DNA of 64,000 bases from Synergistaceae bacterium. Lineage in GTDB: Bacteria; Synergistota; Synergistia; Synergistales; Aminobacteriaceae. Positions within the stretch are counted from its first letter, which is position 1, and every line of letters starts with the position of its first letter. This document shows, piece after piece, positions 48,384-58,079 of the stretch. Under the pieces are notes generated by a model. It did no database searches, had not been told where the DNA came from, and saw only the letters and a list, made by a program, of their open reading frames with translations. The stretch covers positions 1 to 64,000 of the forward strand of contig JAHDLC010000027.1 of assembly GCA_018436595.1 (NCBI GenBank). Direction: 5' to 3'. Both the position numbers and the translations under genes were made by a program.

Positions 48384-49328
48384 ATGCATTTGACTGTGTC
48401 GGTCCTTGCGGCTCTGATCCTCTTTTCAATGCCGCTCCAGGGGGCGTCCGCAACAGAGGAAACGGTGACCGTGGAAGAGGAATTCATCCTCGAGGAGAAT
48501 AGCCCAGAGGACGACAGGCCTGATTTTTACACAGGACAGGACAGCGACATCTTCGTTTCCGCAGAGGACCTGTTCGGGGCAGAACAAGAGCAGGAAGAAT
48601 TTCAAAATTTCGACATGGATTATCCTCCCCATCCCGAGGAAGAGAAAGCCCTTGCGGCGGCCATGGAAACCCCTGATGAGCCGAACGTGCTTTCTCTCGC
48701 CATACTTCGGGCGCGCAAAGCATCATCCCTATTGGATTCCCTGAAGTCCGGCGAAAGAAAGACTCCTTCACAAGAAGGCCTGGATAACCCTCTTTATCCT
48801 GCCCTGGCCAACGCCCTTTCAGCGGCAGAACTTGTCCCGGATGAACCTGACTTCCTTTTCCTTGTCGCCCAGATCTACGCCGCCTTTGGTCCAAACCCCT
48901 TCACCCGGGAGCTAGCAGAGGAGGCGGCTGAAAAAACGCTTGAACTCGACCCCTCATATGCCGAAGCAAGGCTTTTGCTGGGAATCCTGCAGCACCAGAA
49001 CAGATCATTCAGCCCTGCCATCGACAACCTAGAAAGGGCGGTTTCGGAAAAGCCGGCTCTGATGGATTTCCGTACGGCATCCCTTCTCGGTGCCGCCTAT
49101 TTTCTCGAAAACTCTCTTCCCAGGGGTGAGCAGTTCTTTCGAAAGTACCTTTCATCCGGGGAGCCCAACGGCCCCGCCCTTTTCTGCCTTGGGGTAATCC
49201 TCCACGGGATGGAAAAGCTGCCGGAAGCCGGGGAAACGATGAGGCTGGCGGCGGAAGCTTTTTCCCAGGACACGGAAAAGGCTTCCTATGCGCGTTCAGT
49301 TCTTGCTGAATGGACCGAAGGGAAGTGA
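48384..49328 (+). CDS. Exported TPR-repeat protein
   Basis: The 314-residue product has a signal peptide (about residues 1-23, ending GASA), a strongly acidic stretch rich in Glu and Asp (about 24-90) and then tetratricopeptide-like helices (about 130-310) with units such as ELDPSYAEARLLLGILQHQNR and GPALFCLGVILHGMEKLPEAGE. TPR proteins are protein-binding scaffolds. The ATG at 48384 follows GAGGTGG. The giant protein gene starts 5 nt after its stop, so the two are coupled and may work together. No enzymatic motif is seen. Confidence 0.8.
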   Translation: MHLTVSVLAALILFSMPLQGASATEETVTVEEEFILEENSPEDDRPDFYTGQDSDIFVSAEDLFGAEQEQEEFQNFDMDYPPHPEEEKALAAAMETPDEPNVLSLAILRARKASSLLDSLKSGERKTPSQEGLDNPLYPALANALSAAELVPDEPDFLFLVAQIYAAFGPNPFTRELAEEAAEKTLELDPSYAEARLLLGILQHQNRSFSPAIDNLERAVSEKPALMDFRTASLLGAAYFLENSLPRGEQFFRKYLSSGEPNGPALFCLGVILHGMEKLPEAGETMRLAAEAFSQDTEKASYARSVLAEWTEGK

Positions 49329-49333
49329 AGGAA

Positions 49334-52300
49334 ATGAAGACAGCGGGAACGAGGCATTACGGGAAATTCTTCTCTCTCTTTTTCCTGTTCACCCTGCTCG
49401 CCCTTCATCTCTTCTCCTTCGGCGGACAGGCGCTCGGGGCATCCCTCGAGGAGGAGATGCTGAGCGAACTGGGCAAGGTACGGGATAGTTTTGCGGCCTC
49501 TGAACCCCAAAGGGGTCAGTTTTCCGATGAAGGAAGTTACAGCTCCGCACGGAAAAAATGGCTGAATGATTTCCAGAAGGCTTCCGACGGCGTTCGGACA
49601 ATCTACAAAAACCGGGACGGCCGGTTCACCGAGATCAAGGACGCCATCAAGTCCGCAGGCATGGAAAAGGAATTCCTCAACTCAGGAAGCGCTCCGAAAA
49701 CCCCGTCGAGCGACATCGACCTTACGGAAATGAAGCCCGGGAGCGCGAAAAAGCTGGCGAACCAGCTCAACTCGAAGGGCTACTCCATCAGACCGGACCC
49801 GAACGTGCCCGGACGGTACGTGGATCCGGCAAAGAAGCTCGTGATCTGGGAGACCCCCCCGAACCTGCGGACCGGGAGCCCGGAATGGCGGAACTGGGTG
49901 ACCTCCCGGGCAGGCTCGGAAGATACCTTTTCCACCGCGGGCGGTCTCTTTGAGACCTCAGGCGGCAAGGTGGGCGCGAAAGACCCCGCCGGAGCGGTCC
50001 TCGACAACGTCAAAAAAGCGATGGAGGCAGGGATCGGAAAGAACCCCGCAGGCGGGGAGATCGATTCCAAGACCGTCGGCAAAAGCGTCAAGAAAGCCAT
50101 GGAATGGACGGGCACGACTCCGAAAAAGGGTGAAGCGGCCGAATTCGCCAGGCAGGCGGAGAACCTGCGGAAAGGAAGAAGCTGGGAGGAAGCGGGTATA
50201 ACAAGCCCCAACGATCCCCCGGAGGTGAAAAACAAAAAGATCCGGCAGTGGCTCGATAAAGCCCAGGATTCCCTGTCGAAGTCCTACCAGAAGGCCCAGA
50301 GGCAGAGCCAGAAGATCACGGACGGAAAAGTGAAGGAACTCACGGAAATACTGAACAAAAAACCCCCCATGTCCAAAGCGGACCAGAAGACGTGGAGAAA
50401 ACTGACGGACGAGCTCCATACAATCTCGAAAAGCAACGGTGAGACCCTGAGAAACATCGCGGAAAAGGCCCCGGAAATCGGGGGAAAGATCACGAAACAG
50501 CAGGTGCGGACAAACCCCGACGGCACGGTAACGGACCTGAAAACGGGCAAGACCATGACCAGGAGCCAGTTTGCGGACAGGACAGCGCCGGGAACAAAAA
50601 GAACAGTCCCGAAGGTGATCAAGCCCGAGCTTCCCAAAAAGCCGGCGGTTCCCACACCCCCTCCCCCGTCGAAGCTGGTGAAGGTCGGAACGGGCATTAT
50701 TATGATCTACCAGGGATACGAAGCCCTCAAGGCATATTCCGACTACCTTGACAAAGCCGCACGGGAGGATCCGGAGAATTTCGGCCTCCTTACGGTCGGG
50801 AAAGGCATCGGGTACGGGGTGGCGACTCTTTTCGGCATTCCCGGGCTGATCCAGATGGGGGAACAGATCGGCCTCTCCACCCGGGAACAGTACCTCAAGG
50901 ACCTTCGGGAGGGAAAGGAATGGCTTCTGCCTCCCGCTGTCTGGGCGGGAGCCTACGCTGCCTGGGAGTTCGGGAAGTCTGTGACCATAGGCCCGCTCAT
51001 CTCCGGGGGCGAAGCGATCCTGGAAGGATACGGACTTGCCGGAGACCTCCTTGACGCCCGGAAAGCCGCCCAGCGGGCGCTGGACATGAAGCAGCGGCTT
51101 GATACGGCCTACAAACCTCTCTCCGACCTCATGACCCATGTCATCGGAGGTCCTCTCCCGCCTATATGGGAGAAAAACCGCTGGAAATACTACAGGATAT
51201 TCAAACCTATCCTCGACGACCCGGAAGCCCTTGATAAGCTCATGAAGACTCCCGCGGGGAAAGACCTGTGGAAATGGATGAAGGAATACAAGGACAAAAG
51301 AGCGAAGGAACTCGGCATTACCTTCGGCTCTCCCGGGGCGGACAACCCCGACGATAACGATAACATCGGGAAGGCTCTGCTCGCTCTTCCTCCCCAGGAG
51401 CGGGGGCTCTATCTCCGGGCGGCGGAAAAGGGAAACACCTTCGTCATTAATTTCCTTTCATCCCGGAACAGGGGAGCCTTTGCCGAACCGCTGGGTCCGG
51501 AGACCCTGGGAGCCTTTCTCCAGGCTTCGAAATCCGATGAGCGGGTGGCCTTCGAGGCTCCATTCTCCGAAGAGCAGAGAGCTGCTGCGGAAGAAATCTA
51601 CAGAGACCTTCTGAAGGCTGTGGCGGAGACACCCGACGTGGCGATCCTTTCCTCCGGGTACGCAAAGGGAGCGGCGGCCCTCCTCGGCCAGTCCGAACCT
51701 GCCACCCTTCTGCAGCCGGGAGAAGCCGGCGAATCCCTCGAAAAGTTCAGGCTGCTCATCCTCCCGAGCGGATCCCTGTCAGACTGGAGCCTCTCGGAAA
51801 CCTTCCGGAACGCGGTGGAAAAATACGTTTCCTCGGGAGGGACCCTGCTCGCTTTCTCCCAGCAGCTCGGGAAAGAATACGCCGTTCTGCCCGGGAAGGT
51901 GACCGCCTACGGATTCGCAGAAGACCAGAGCTGCCAGTACGCCTCCGCACGGATCACCGCTTCGAACGGGGCATTTTGCTCCATGACGACCCCTACGCCG
52001 GATTTCAACGTGGACGGGTATTTCCTCGACTACCCGGCCGAAAGTGAAATATGGCTTTCGAGGACAAAAAACGACCAGCCCTGTATGATCTCTTTCTCCT
52101 GGGGCAAAGGACGGGTCGTACTGTCGACCCTGTACCTTGACTGGGCCGCGGGCAACCACCAGGGAACCGTCCATGAGCGGCTCTTCTTCAGAGACCTTGT
52201 CTCTTTCCTTCTCGACAAGGCCCCGGTCCTCACCCATGAGGGCAAAACCGTCCGCGTTGCCCTTCCGGAACCGGAAACAGGCGACCGCGGGATTTCCTTT

Positions 52301-55300
52301 TCCCCTCTTCTTTTCGGCCCGGACGGCGCCGAGATAGAGGTCTCCCCGCAACCCGCCGCCGGAAAGGAACTGGATCTTTCCCTTTCCGGAGTCCCCGGTT
52401 TTTATCGGCTCGGCGGCGTGTTCACCGACGGATCGGGAAAGAAAACGGGAGAGACTTTTCCCAGGACGCGCTTCGGCCTGAGTGTCCTCCCGAAAGGCAT
52501 TTCAGATGCTGGAAACGGCCAAAGGAACGGCGTGAGCGTTTCGGTTGCCAGCGACCTGGAGAACTACATCAGGGGGGCCGAGGGACGGTTCTCCATTCTC
52601 CTGTGGAACCGGGGAACAGAAGAAAAGACAGTCCGGATCGACTGGAGGTTCCCCCACAACTCCGGAAGCGCACCGGGGGCGGAGAAAGAAAAATATGCGG
52701 GCTCGAACACCCTGGTCCTGAAACCGGAGATGCGGGAGACGATCAACCTTTCCATACCCATCGTGAACACGGACGGCATCGACCGCCTGTGGGTCGATGT
52801 CTATGACGGCCGGACCAGGGAAAAAATCAGCACAGTATCGAAAGGATTCTATACGAAGAGTCCTTCCGCCGAAATTTCCGTCCTCCTTTCCGGCCGGACG
52901 TTCCCGGAGGGAAGCGCGCTGAAGGGCGAGGTCACCTTCAAAAATCCCTTCAGGGCGAGAGGAACGGGCACACTGAGAATCAGGACCGCAGACTCCGCCG
53001 GGAAAACTGCCGTTGACGAAGAGATGGACTTCGAGGTATCCGAGGACGGAGCAACCGTTCCATTCCAGGTTTCCCTCCCGGAAAACACTTTTTCCGGAGA
53101 GTGCTCTCTCCAGGCCTTTGTCGTTCTCAGGGGCACCGTAGTCGGAGTGGGAAGCGCCTCGTTCACTTACACCGGCAGGCCGTACGCCCTGAAGGGAAAG
53201 ATCACCGACCGCATCACCGGGGCTCCGGTCTCCGGAAGCGAAGTCGAATTCCACCTCGGTGATACCTCCTTCAAAGGGAAAACCGACGGCGGCGGAATTT
53301 TTGAGGTTGATCTTCCCGACGGGCGATACAGTATCGAAGCCTCGGCCGAGGGTTTCAACATTTTTTCTGCCGATGCCGTTATAGCCCCGGAAGACAGGGC
53401 GGAATATCCCATAGCCCTTCTTCCCTTCGGCAAGGGAGAGGGTACAGGTATGGTCTCGGGACGGGTTTTCGACAGGGTAACCGGCGACCCCGTGCCCGGG
53501 TGCCTGATCGATATCTTCAGGGGAAATGAAAAGTACACGGTACAAAGCGATGCCACGGCCCGCTATTCCCTGGCGCTGCTTCCCGGCGATTACCTGGCAC
53601 GGTGTTTTGTGGAAGGACAGAGCTGGAGTTCATCGGAATTTCCCTTCAGGATAACCGAGGGATGGGAGCAGCATCTGGACCTCTATCCCCCCCTGGGGAA
53701 AATACGGCTCAGGGTCCTGGACGCCATATCGGAAAAGGAGGTGGGGAACGTTTCCGCCATTCTCAAGACCGCCGATCTTTCAAAGGAAGACGGCTGGAAT
53801 CGGGACATTTCCTTCGCCGTCAACGGCGGACCCACCGCCCTGACCGCTCCCGGGAGAAGAGCCCTGAGGGTTTCGGCCGACGGGTACAGGATGCTTGAAA
53901 CGGAAATCCTTGCCGGGGAAAGGGCAGGGGAAAACCTCCTCTATCTGACCCCGAAGAAAGGGTCGCTGAAGGTCGTCTGTGCCGATCTCGTCAGCGAAGC
54001 TCCCCTGGCGGGGGTGGCCGTCTCCGCAGGGCGTCCGGGGCAGCCCGCCTCCGAAATGAAAAAGACCGGCGAGGACGGAGGGTGCATCTTCAGCCTCGAG
54101 GACGGACGGTGGGTATTTTCCGTCGAGGCTGAAGGATACAGCACCCTGTCAACGGAATGGTACTCGTCGGTCCACCCCGAGGCGGAGGTGCCCGAGGTGA
54201 AACTGTATCTTTCCCGGGACACGCAAAAAAAACCGGGAAGCGCACGACTGGCCGTCCTCGACAGGATGACCAGCAGTCCGGTTACAGGAGCATCCGTTGA
54301 AGTGACCGCTCCCAGCGGCTTCCAGCAGGGAGTCACGGACGACAATGGCCGTGTCACCCTTGCGATTCCAGATGGAAGAGTCGCTCTCAGGTTTACCCGG
54401 GAAGGATATGCGTCCCTGGAGACGGAACTGTTCAACAGCTACCTGGATGAGGCGGAAAGGGTGTTTTATCTCGACTCCGATTCCGCGAAAGCAGCGTTTC
54501 TCGTGAGGGACGGCATTACGGGAAACATCCTGGAGGGAGTTCGGGTCTTCAGGGTTGAGGGAGAGGCGGGACATGATCTTGGAATAACTGGAACGGGAGG
54601 AATTCTCGAGACGTCCATGCCCAGAGGCGGGTTCTCCTTCAGGTTTGAGCTGGACGGGTACGATCCTCTCATCACAGGCTTCCATATTTCAGGGAACGGC
54701 AAGGACGACAGGTCTGTGGAAGAGGTCTTCCTCTCCCCGCAAAAAAATCCCCATTCCTTCCGGGGAATAGTGAAAACCCCTGCGGGAGAACCTCTTCCCG
54801 GCGTTTCCATTACCATGAAGCAAAAAGAAACAACCATTTCACTCCAGAGTCTCGGGGACGGAACTTTTGCCCTGACACCGGTCCCTGGCCCCATCGATCT
54901 TACGTTTACTTCTGCCGGGTACCATGAACTCAAGACCCAGACGTATTTCTCCAGGGGCGTGCTGCCGCCGGAAGAGGAAGAATTCTTCCTCTTCCCCTCC
55001 GACAGCCCCTATCCAGATGCTCCCGGCAGGATACTGTTCAGCGCTATGGACGCCCTTACCGGAGAGCCTCTGAAAAGATTCAGCGCCTTTCTTCTCGACA
55101 ACGGGTGGGCCGGATATCACAATGGGACGGCAGCCACCGAATCCAGGCCCGGTAACAGGAATACGGTCATACAATGCGAAGGCTACTATGAAACCGGTTC
55201 CTTTTATCCAACCGTCTTCCCTGGGAAAACGGTGAAAAAATCGATCCAGCTTCACCCGTCCACGGGAAAAATGCAGTTCCGAGTACTAGACGCCCTCTCC

Positions 55301-57922
55301 GGGGAACCCGTCCCGGCGTTTTCGGGCTATCTTCTCGACAACGGATGGGCCCGGTACGAAAACGGTTCCGCAGAAACGGAGGCCAAGCCCGGAAACAGGA
55401 ACACGGTCATCAAGGCCCCGGGATACAACGAAACAGGGTCCTTCTACCCCACGGTCTTTCCTGGAAGAACCGTGACGAGAACCATTTTTCTCAATCCCTC
55501 GTCGGGCCGCATAGAATTTTCTGTTCTCGACATGGTCTCCGGAAAGCCGGTTCCCCGATTCTCAGCCTACCTTCTTGACAACGGATGGGCCCAGTACGAA
55601 AACGGTTCCGCGGCTGCGGAAAATCAGCCGGGGAAGAGAAATACCGTTATCAAGGCATCCGGATACAAAGAAACCGGCTCCTTCTATCCTGCCGTTTTTC
55701 CGGGAAGGACCATCAGGCGCACTGTTTACCTTGCCCCCTCCACCGGAAAACTCAAATTATCTGTTAAAGACGGTCTGACCGGAAAGCCACTTCCCGTTTT
55801 TTCCGCCTACCTGCTGGACGGAGGATGGGCCCAGTACCGGGACGGGAAGGGCTCCTCGGAGGCCCAGCCGGGGAACAGGAATACGGTCGTCAAGGCACCG
55901 GGATACTTCGAAACGGGGTCATTCTATCCCACCGTTTTCCCCGGAAAAACTACGGAGCGCACTCTTTTTCTCCAGCCTTCACTGGGACGGGCTGATTTTT
56001 CCGTGGCGGACGTCCTCACGGGAGAACCCCTGCCGGCCTTTTCCGCGTATCTTCTCGACAGCGGGTGGGCACGGTACGAAAACGGAAAAGCCTCCGCAGA
56101 AGCCCAGCCGGGAAACAGGAACACGGTGATCAAGGCGGATGGCTACTTCGAAGCAGGGTTTTACCCCACGGCTTTTCCTGGCCGCTCAACCACGCACACC
56201 GTGTATCTTCATCCCAGAGAACCTCTTGGCCAGGTGAACCTGAAAGGAATAGACCTGGTTTCAGGGGAAACAGTGAACAACGTCACCTTCCAGCCCCATG
56301 GAGAATCTCCTCTCAGAGCTCCCGGAGGCACAGCCCTCCATTCATCCCTGACTCATTTCAGACACCAATGGTTCCGGGCCTCTTCCCCCGGATATAAAGG
56401 CAATGACGCCCCCGGCTTTTTCACCTCGGGCCGCAGGGACGTCGAACTGGCCATCCCTCTGGAACGGATCGTCCCGCCGGGAAAAGGGAATCTTCTCGTA
56501 ACGGTGGCTGATTCCGAAGGAAAAACCCTTTCCGGTGCGGCTGTTACCCTCTCCTGTACCGGGACGGCAGTCCGCGGGAAAACCAACGCGGCGGGACAGA
56601 TCCTCTTCAGGAACGTGCCGTCGGGAATACATACCCTCTCCGCGTCGGCAAAAGGATACGGGAAGAGCAGTTCGCGAACCGCCGTGGAAGGCGGGGAAAC
56701 GGAAAAGACCGCGCTGAAGCTGTCCCTTCTGTCGGAACTCCGGCCCCATGCTCCTTTCTCTCCCGTCATCATCAGCGTTCCTTCGGACGAGATCCTGAGG
56801 CCGGGAGAAAGAAAAATCCTCCGGGCCGTTCTGGAAAACAGGGGAGATGAGGGCGGGAGGACTTTCTGTTCCCTCGAGATCCCCGATATGGGAAGAATCG
56901 TCAGGGAAACAGTGCTTGGACCGGGCGAACGGGCGGAAGTTCCTTTCGAAGTCCTGGTTCCGGAAGACAGTGTCAATTCCAGGGTGTACGCCCTTGTGAA
57001 GGCCGGGGACCAGTCAAAACGGGGGGTGCTCTCCATCGAGGCACCCAAATTCACTCTCTCCGCGCGAACGGGCAGGGAAACCTACCTGGAGGGTGACGTT
57101 CTGGATCTTGAAGTGGAAGTGACCTCCGACTCGGGAGATGGGGAATACCAGGTCCGGGCTTCCTTCAACGAGGAGACCCGCCTGGAAGCGGTAAAATTCT
57201 CCGGAGGAAAAGGAAAGGTTCTGTTCCGGGACATACCTGTCTCTTTCAGGGGGAACAAGCTCTTCTACGGCCTTTACCATGTCTCGGGACGGTCCATATT
57301 GCTCAATGCACTCCAGGTCCAGGACGGGTCAGGAGACGTCCATCTTGTTCCGGAAAAACAGCAGTACATGGCGGGGGAAACTGTACGGATCCGGATCTCC
57401 GGAAAAGCGGGAGAACCCCTTTCGGTCGCCTCCCTGCTCCTCCCCGGCGGAATACCAGGCGCTGAGGGAGTGAAGGAAATAACCCCGGGATCCGACGGTA
57501 CGGCGATACTTGATGTTCCCCTTCCCCGAGCCATAGCGACGGGATCCTACCCCTTCAGGTGCGGTGAACGTTCCGTGAACGTTGACGTCCGGGGGACGGA
57601 AACGAAAATACTGGACAGGCGCCTGGAAGAAGAAAACGGGGAAAATGCCGGGCTGCTTTTATTCTGGAAAGCGACCTCGAGCGGGGAGATCCCGTGCACA
57701 TGGTCAGTGGAGGCGTTCCCTCCGGATGAAGAAGGGTATGTGCTTGCGGAAGGGAAGATCACTCTGAAAGGAGAATGGGGCGACTACATAATCCGGGTCG
57801 AACCGGAAGACGACGAACCCTGTGATTTTCTGCTCCGCCTGGAAGCCGATATTCTTTCACCCTCAGGGATACCTCTCGCAGAAATACGGTATTCCAGGGC
57901 AGAAAGGGAAAAGCAACCATAG
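49334..57922 (+). CDS. Giant exported multidomain protein with carboxypeptidase-regulatory-like modules and 80-residue repeats
   Basis: The 2862-residue product starts with a signal peptide (about 1-35, ending LGA). Then come a Lys-rich helical region with three glycine-rich hydrophobic stretches (about 35-600), a ThuA/amidotransferase-like alpha/beta domain (about 767-963) and beta-rich modules. From about 1282 at least six carboxypeptidase-regulatory-like beta sandwiches of 80-95 residues follow, then five tandem 80-residue repeats (about 1900-2298), two more modules, and CARDB- and macroglobulin-like domains (about 2470-2862). No C-terminal anchor or sorting motif is evident. Such architecture suggests a surface or periplasmic scaffold. 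ATG 49334 follows GAAGGAA, 5 nt after the TPR stop. Module boundaries are estimates. Confidence 0.85.
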   Translation: MKTAGTRHYGKFFSLFFLFTLLALHLFSFGGQALGASLEEEMLSELGKVRDSFAASEPQRGQFSDEGSYSSARKKWLNDFQKASDGVRTIYKNRDGRFTEIKDAIKSAGMEKEFLNSGSAPKTPSSDIDLTEMKPGSAKKLANQLNSKGYSIRPDPNVPGRYVDPAKKLVIWETPPNLRTGSPEWRNWVTSRAGSEDTFSTAGGLFETSGGKVGAKDPAGAVLDNVKKAMEAGIGKNPAGGEIDSKTVGKSVKKAMEWTGTTPKKGEAAEFARQAENLRKGRSWEEAGITSPNDPPEVKNKKIRQWLDKAQDSLSKSYQKAQRQSQKITDGKVKELTEILNKKPPMSKADQKTWRKLTDELHTISKSNGETLRNIAEKAPEIGGKITKQQVRTNPDGTVTDLKTGKTMTRSQFADRTAPGTKRTVPKVIKPELPKKPAVPTPPPPSKLVKVGTGIIMIYQGYEALKAYSDYLDKAAREDPENFGLLTVGKGIGYGVATLFGIPGLIQMGEQIGLSTREQYLKDLREGKEWLLPPAVWAGAYAAWEFGKSVTIGPLISGGEAILEGYGLAGDLLDARKAAQRALDMKQRLDTAYKPLSDLMTHVIGGPLPPIWEKNRWKYYRIFKPILDDPEALDKLMKTPAGKDLWKWMKEYKDKRAKELGITFGSPGADNPDDNDNIGKALLALPPQERGLYLRAAEKGNTFVINFLSSRNRGAFAEPLGPETLGAFLQASKSDERVAFEAPFSEEQRAAAEEIYRDLLKAVAETPDVAILSSGYAKGAAALLGQSEPATLLQPGEAGESLEKFRLLILPSGSLSDWSLSETFRNAVEKYVSSGGTLLAFSQQLGKEYAVLPGKVTAYGFAEDQSCQYASARITASNGAFCSMTTPTPDFNVDGYFLDYPAESEIWLSRTKNDQPCMISFSWGKGRVVLSTLYLDWAAGNHQGTVHERLFFRDLVSFLLDKAPVLTHEGKTVRVALPEPETGDRGISFSPLLFGPDGAEIEVSPQPAAGKELDLSLSGVPGFYRLGGVFTDGSGKKTGETFPRTRFGLSVLPKGISDAGNGQRNGVSVSVASDLENYIRGAEGRFSILLWNRGTEEKTVRIDWRFPHNSGSAPGAEKEKYAGSNTLVLKPEMRETINLSIPIVNTDGIDRLWVDVYDGRTREKISTVSKGFYTKSPSAEISVLLSGRTFPEGSALKGEVTFKNPFRARGTGTLRIRTADSAGKTAVDEEMDFEVSEDGATVPFQVSLPENTFSGECSLQAFVVLRGTVVGVGSASFTYTGRPYALKGKITDRITGAPVSGSEVEFHLGDTSFKGKTDGGGIFEVDLPDGRYSIEASAEGFNIFSADAVIAPEDRAEYPIALLPFGKGEGTGMVSGRVFDRVTGDPVPGCLIDIFRGNEKYTVQSDATARYSLALLPGDYLARCFVEGQSWSSSEFPFRITEGWEQHLDLYPPLGKIRLRVLDAISEKEVGNVSAILKTADLSKEDGWNRDISFAVNGGPTALTAPGRRALRVSADGYRMLETEILAGERAGENLLYLTPKKGSLKVVCADLVSEAPLAGVAVSAGRPGQPASEMKKTGEDGGCIFSLEDGRWVFSVEAEGYSTLSTEWYSSVHPEAEVPEVKLYLSRDTQKKPGSARLAVLDRMTSSPVTGASVEVTAPSGFQQGVTDDNGRVTLAIPDGRVALRFTREGYASLETELFNSYLDEAERVFYLDSDSAKAAFLVRDGITGNILEGVRVFRVEGEAGHDLGITGTGGILETSMPRGGFSFRFELDGYDPLITGFHISGNGKDDRSVEEVFLSPQKNPHSFRGIVKTPAGEPLPGVSITMKQKETTISLQSLGDGTFALTPVPGPIDLTFTSAGYHELKTQTYFSRGVLPPEEEEFFLFPSDSPYPDAPGRILFSAMDALTGEPLKRFSAFLLDNGWAGYHNGTAATESRPGNRNTVIQCEGYYETGSFYPTVFPGKTVKKSIQLHPSTGKMQFRVLDALSGEPVPAFSGYLLDNGWARYENGSAETEAKPGNRNTVIKAPGYNETGSFYPTVFPGRTVTRTIFLNPSSGRIEFSVLDMVSGKPVPRFSAYLLDNGWAQYENGSAAAENQPGKRNTVIKASGYKETGSFYPAVFPGRTIRRTVYLAPSTGKLKLSVKDGLTGKPLPVFSAYLLDGGWAQYRDGKGSSEAQPGNRNTVVKAPGYFETGSFYPTVFPGKTTERTLFLQPSLGRADFSVADVLTGEPLPAFSAYLLDSGWARYENGKASAEAQPGNRNTVIKADGYFEAGFYPTAFPGRSTTHTVYLHPREPLGQVNLKGIDLVSGETVNNVTFQPHGESPLRAPGGTALHSSLTHFRHQWFRASSPGYKGNDAPGFFTSGRRDVELAIPLERIVPPGKGNLLVTVADSEGKTLSGAAVTLSCTGTAVRGKTNAAGQILFRNVPSGIHTLSASAKGYGKSSSRTAVEGGETEKTALKLSLLSELRPHAPFSPVIISVPSDEILRPGERKILRAVLENRGDEGGRTFCSLEIPDMGRIVRETVLGPGERAEVPFEVLVPEDSVNSRVYALVKAGDQSKRGVLSIEAPKFTLSARTGRETYLEGDVLDLEVEVTSDSGDGEYQVRASFNEETRLEAVKFSGGKGKVLFRDIPVSFRGNKLFYGLYHVSGRSILLNALQVQDGSGDVHLVPEKQQYMAGETVRIRISGKAGEPLSVASLLLPGGIPGAEGVKEITPGSDGTAILDVPLPRAIATGSYPFRCGERSVNVDVRGTETKILDRRLEEENGENAGLLLFWKATSSGEIPCTWSVEAFPPDEEGYVLAEGKITLKGEWGDYIIRVEPEDDEPCDFLLRLEADILSPSGIPLAEIRYSRAEREKQP
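55031..56227 (+). repeat. Five tandem 240-bp coding repeats (80 residues each)
   Basis: Units start at 55031, 55271, 55511, 55751 and 55991. Each encodes a conserved core: FSAYLLDNGWA, then Y.NG, a PGNRNTVIKA block, GYxETGSFYPTVFPG and a closing hydrophobic strand. The last unit lacks one codon (237 bp). DNA is diverged between units, so the array is old and kept by selection rather than a recent duplication. Confidence 0.92.
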
Positions 57923-57953
57923 CCGGCCCTGCATCCGGCCCATAATTTCCGCG

Positions 57954-57982
57954 GGGAACGGCATAAAGCCGTTTCCCGTTTT
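57954..57982 (+). terminator. Terminator of the giant-protein operon
   Basis: Stem GGGAACGGC / GCCGTTTCCC (one bulge, loop ATAAA, 57954-57977) is followed by GTTTTC. It lies 32 nt after the giant gene stop. Confidence 0.6.
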
Positions 57983-57984
57983 CG

Positions 57985-57993
57985 TGCTATAAT
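57985..57993 (+). promoter_or_regulatory. Extended -10 promoter of the downstream aminotransferase
   Basis: TGCTATAAT (57985-57993) is a perfect extended -10 element. No good -35 is seen, as is usual for this promoter type. The leader would be about 80 nt. Confidence 0.5.
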
Positions 57994-58079
57994 ATACCCG
58001 TATTGTAGACTTTTTTGCTTCTATGGCGTAAACTCCGAATTATTGATTAAAACAGGAACAAATCAAGGGAGGCGAAGAA

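Noticed and set aside
55031-56227. Regular repeats that might suggest a CRISPR or satellite array
   Set aside because: The 240-bp units are in frame, lie inside one gene and differ in DNA sequence while keeping protein motifs.
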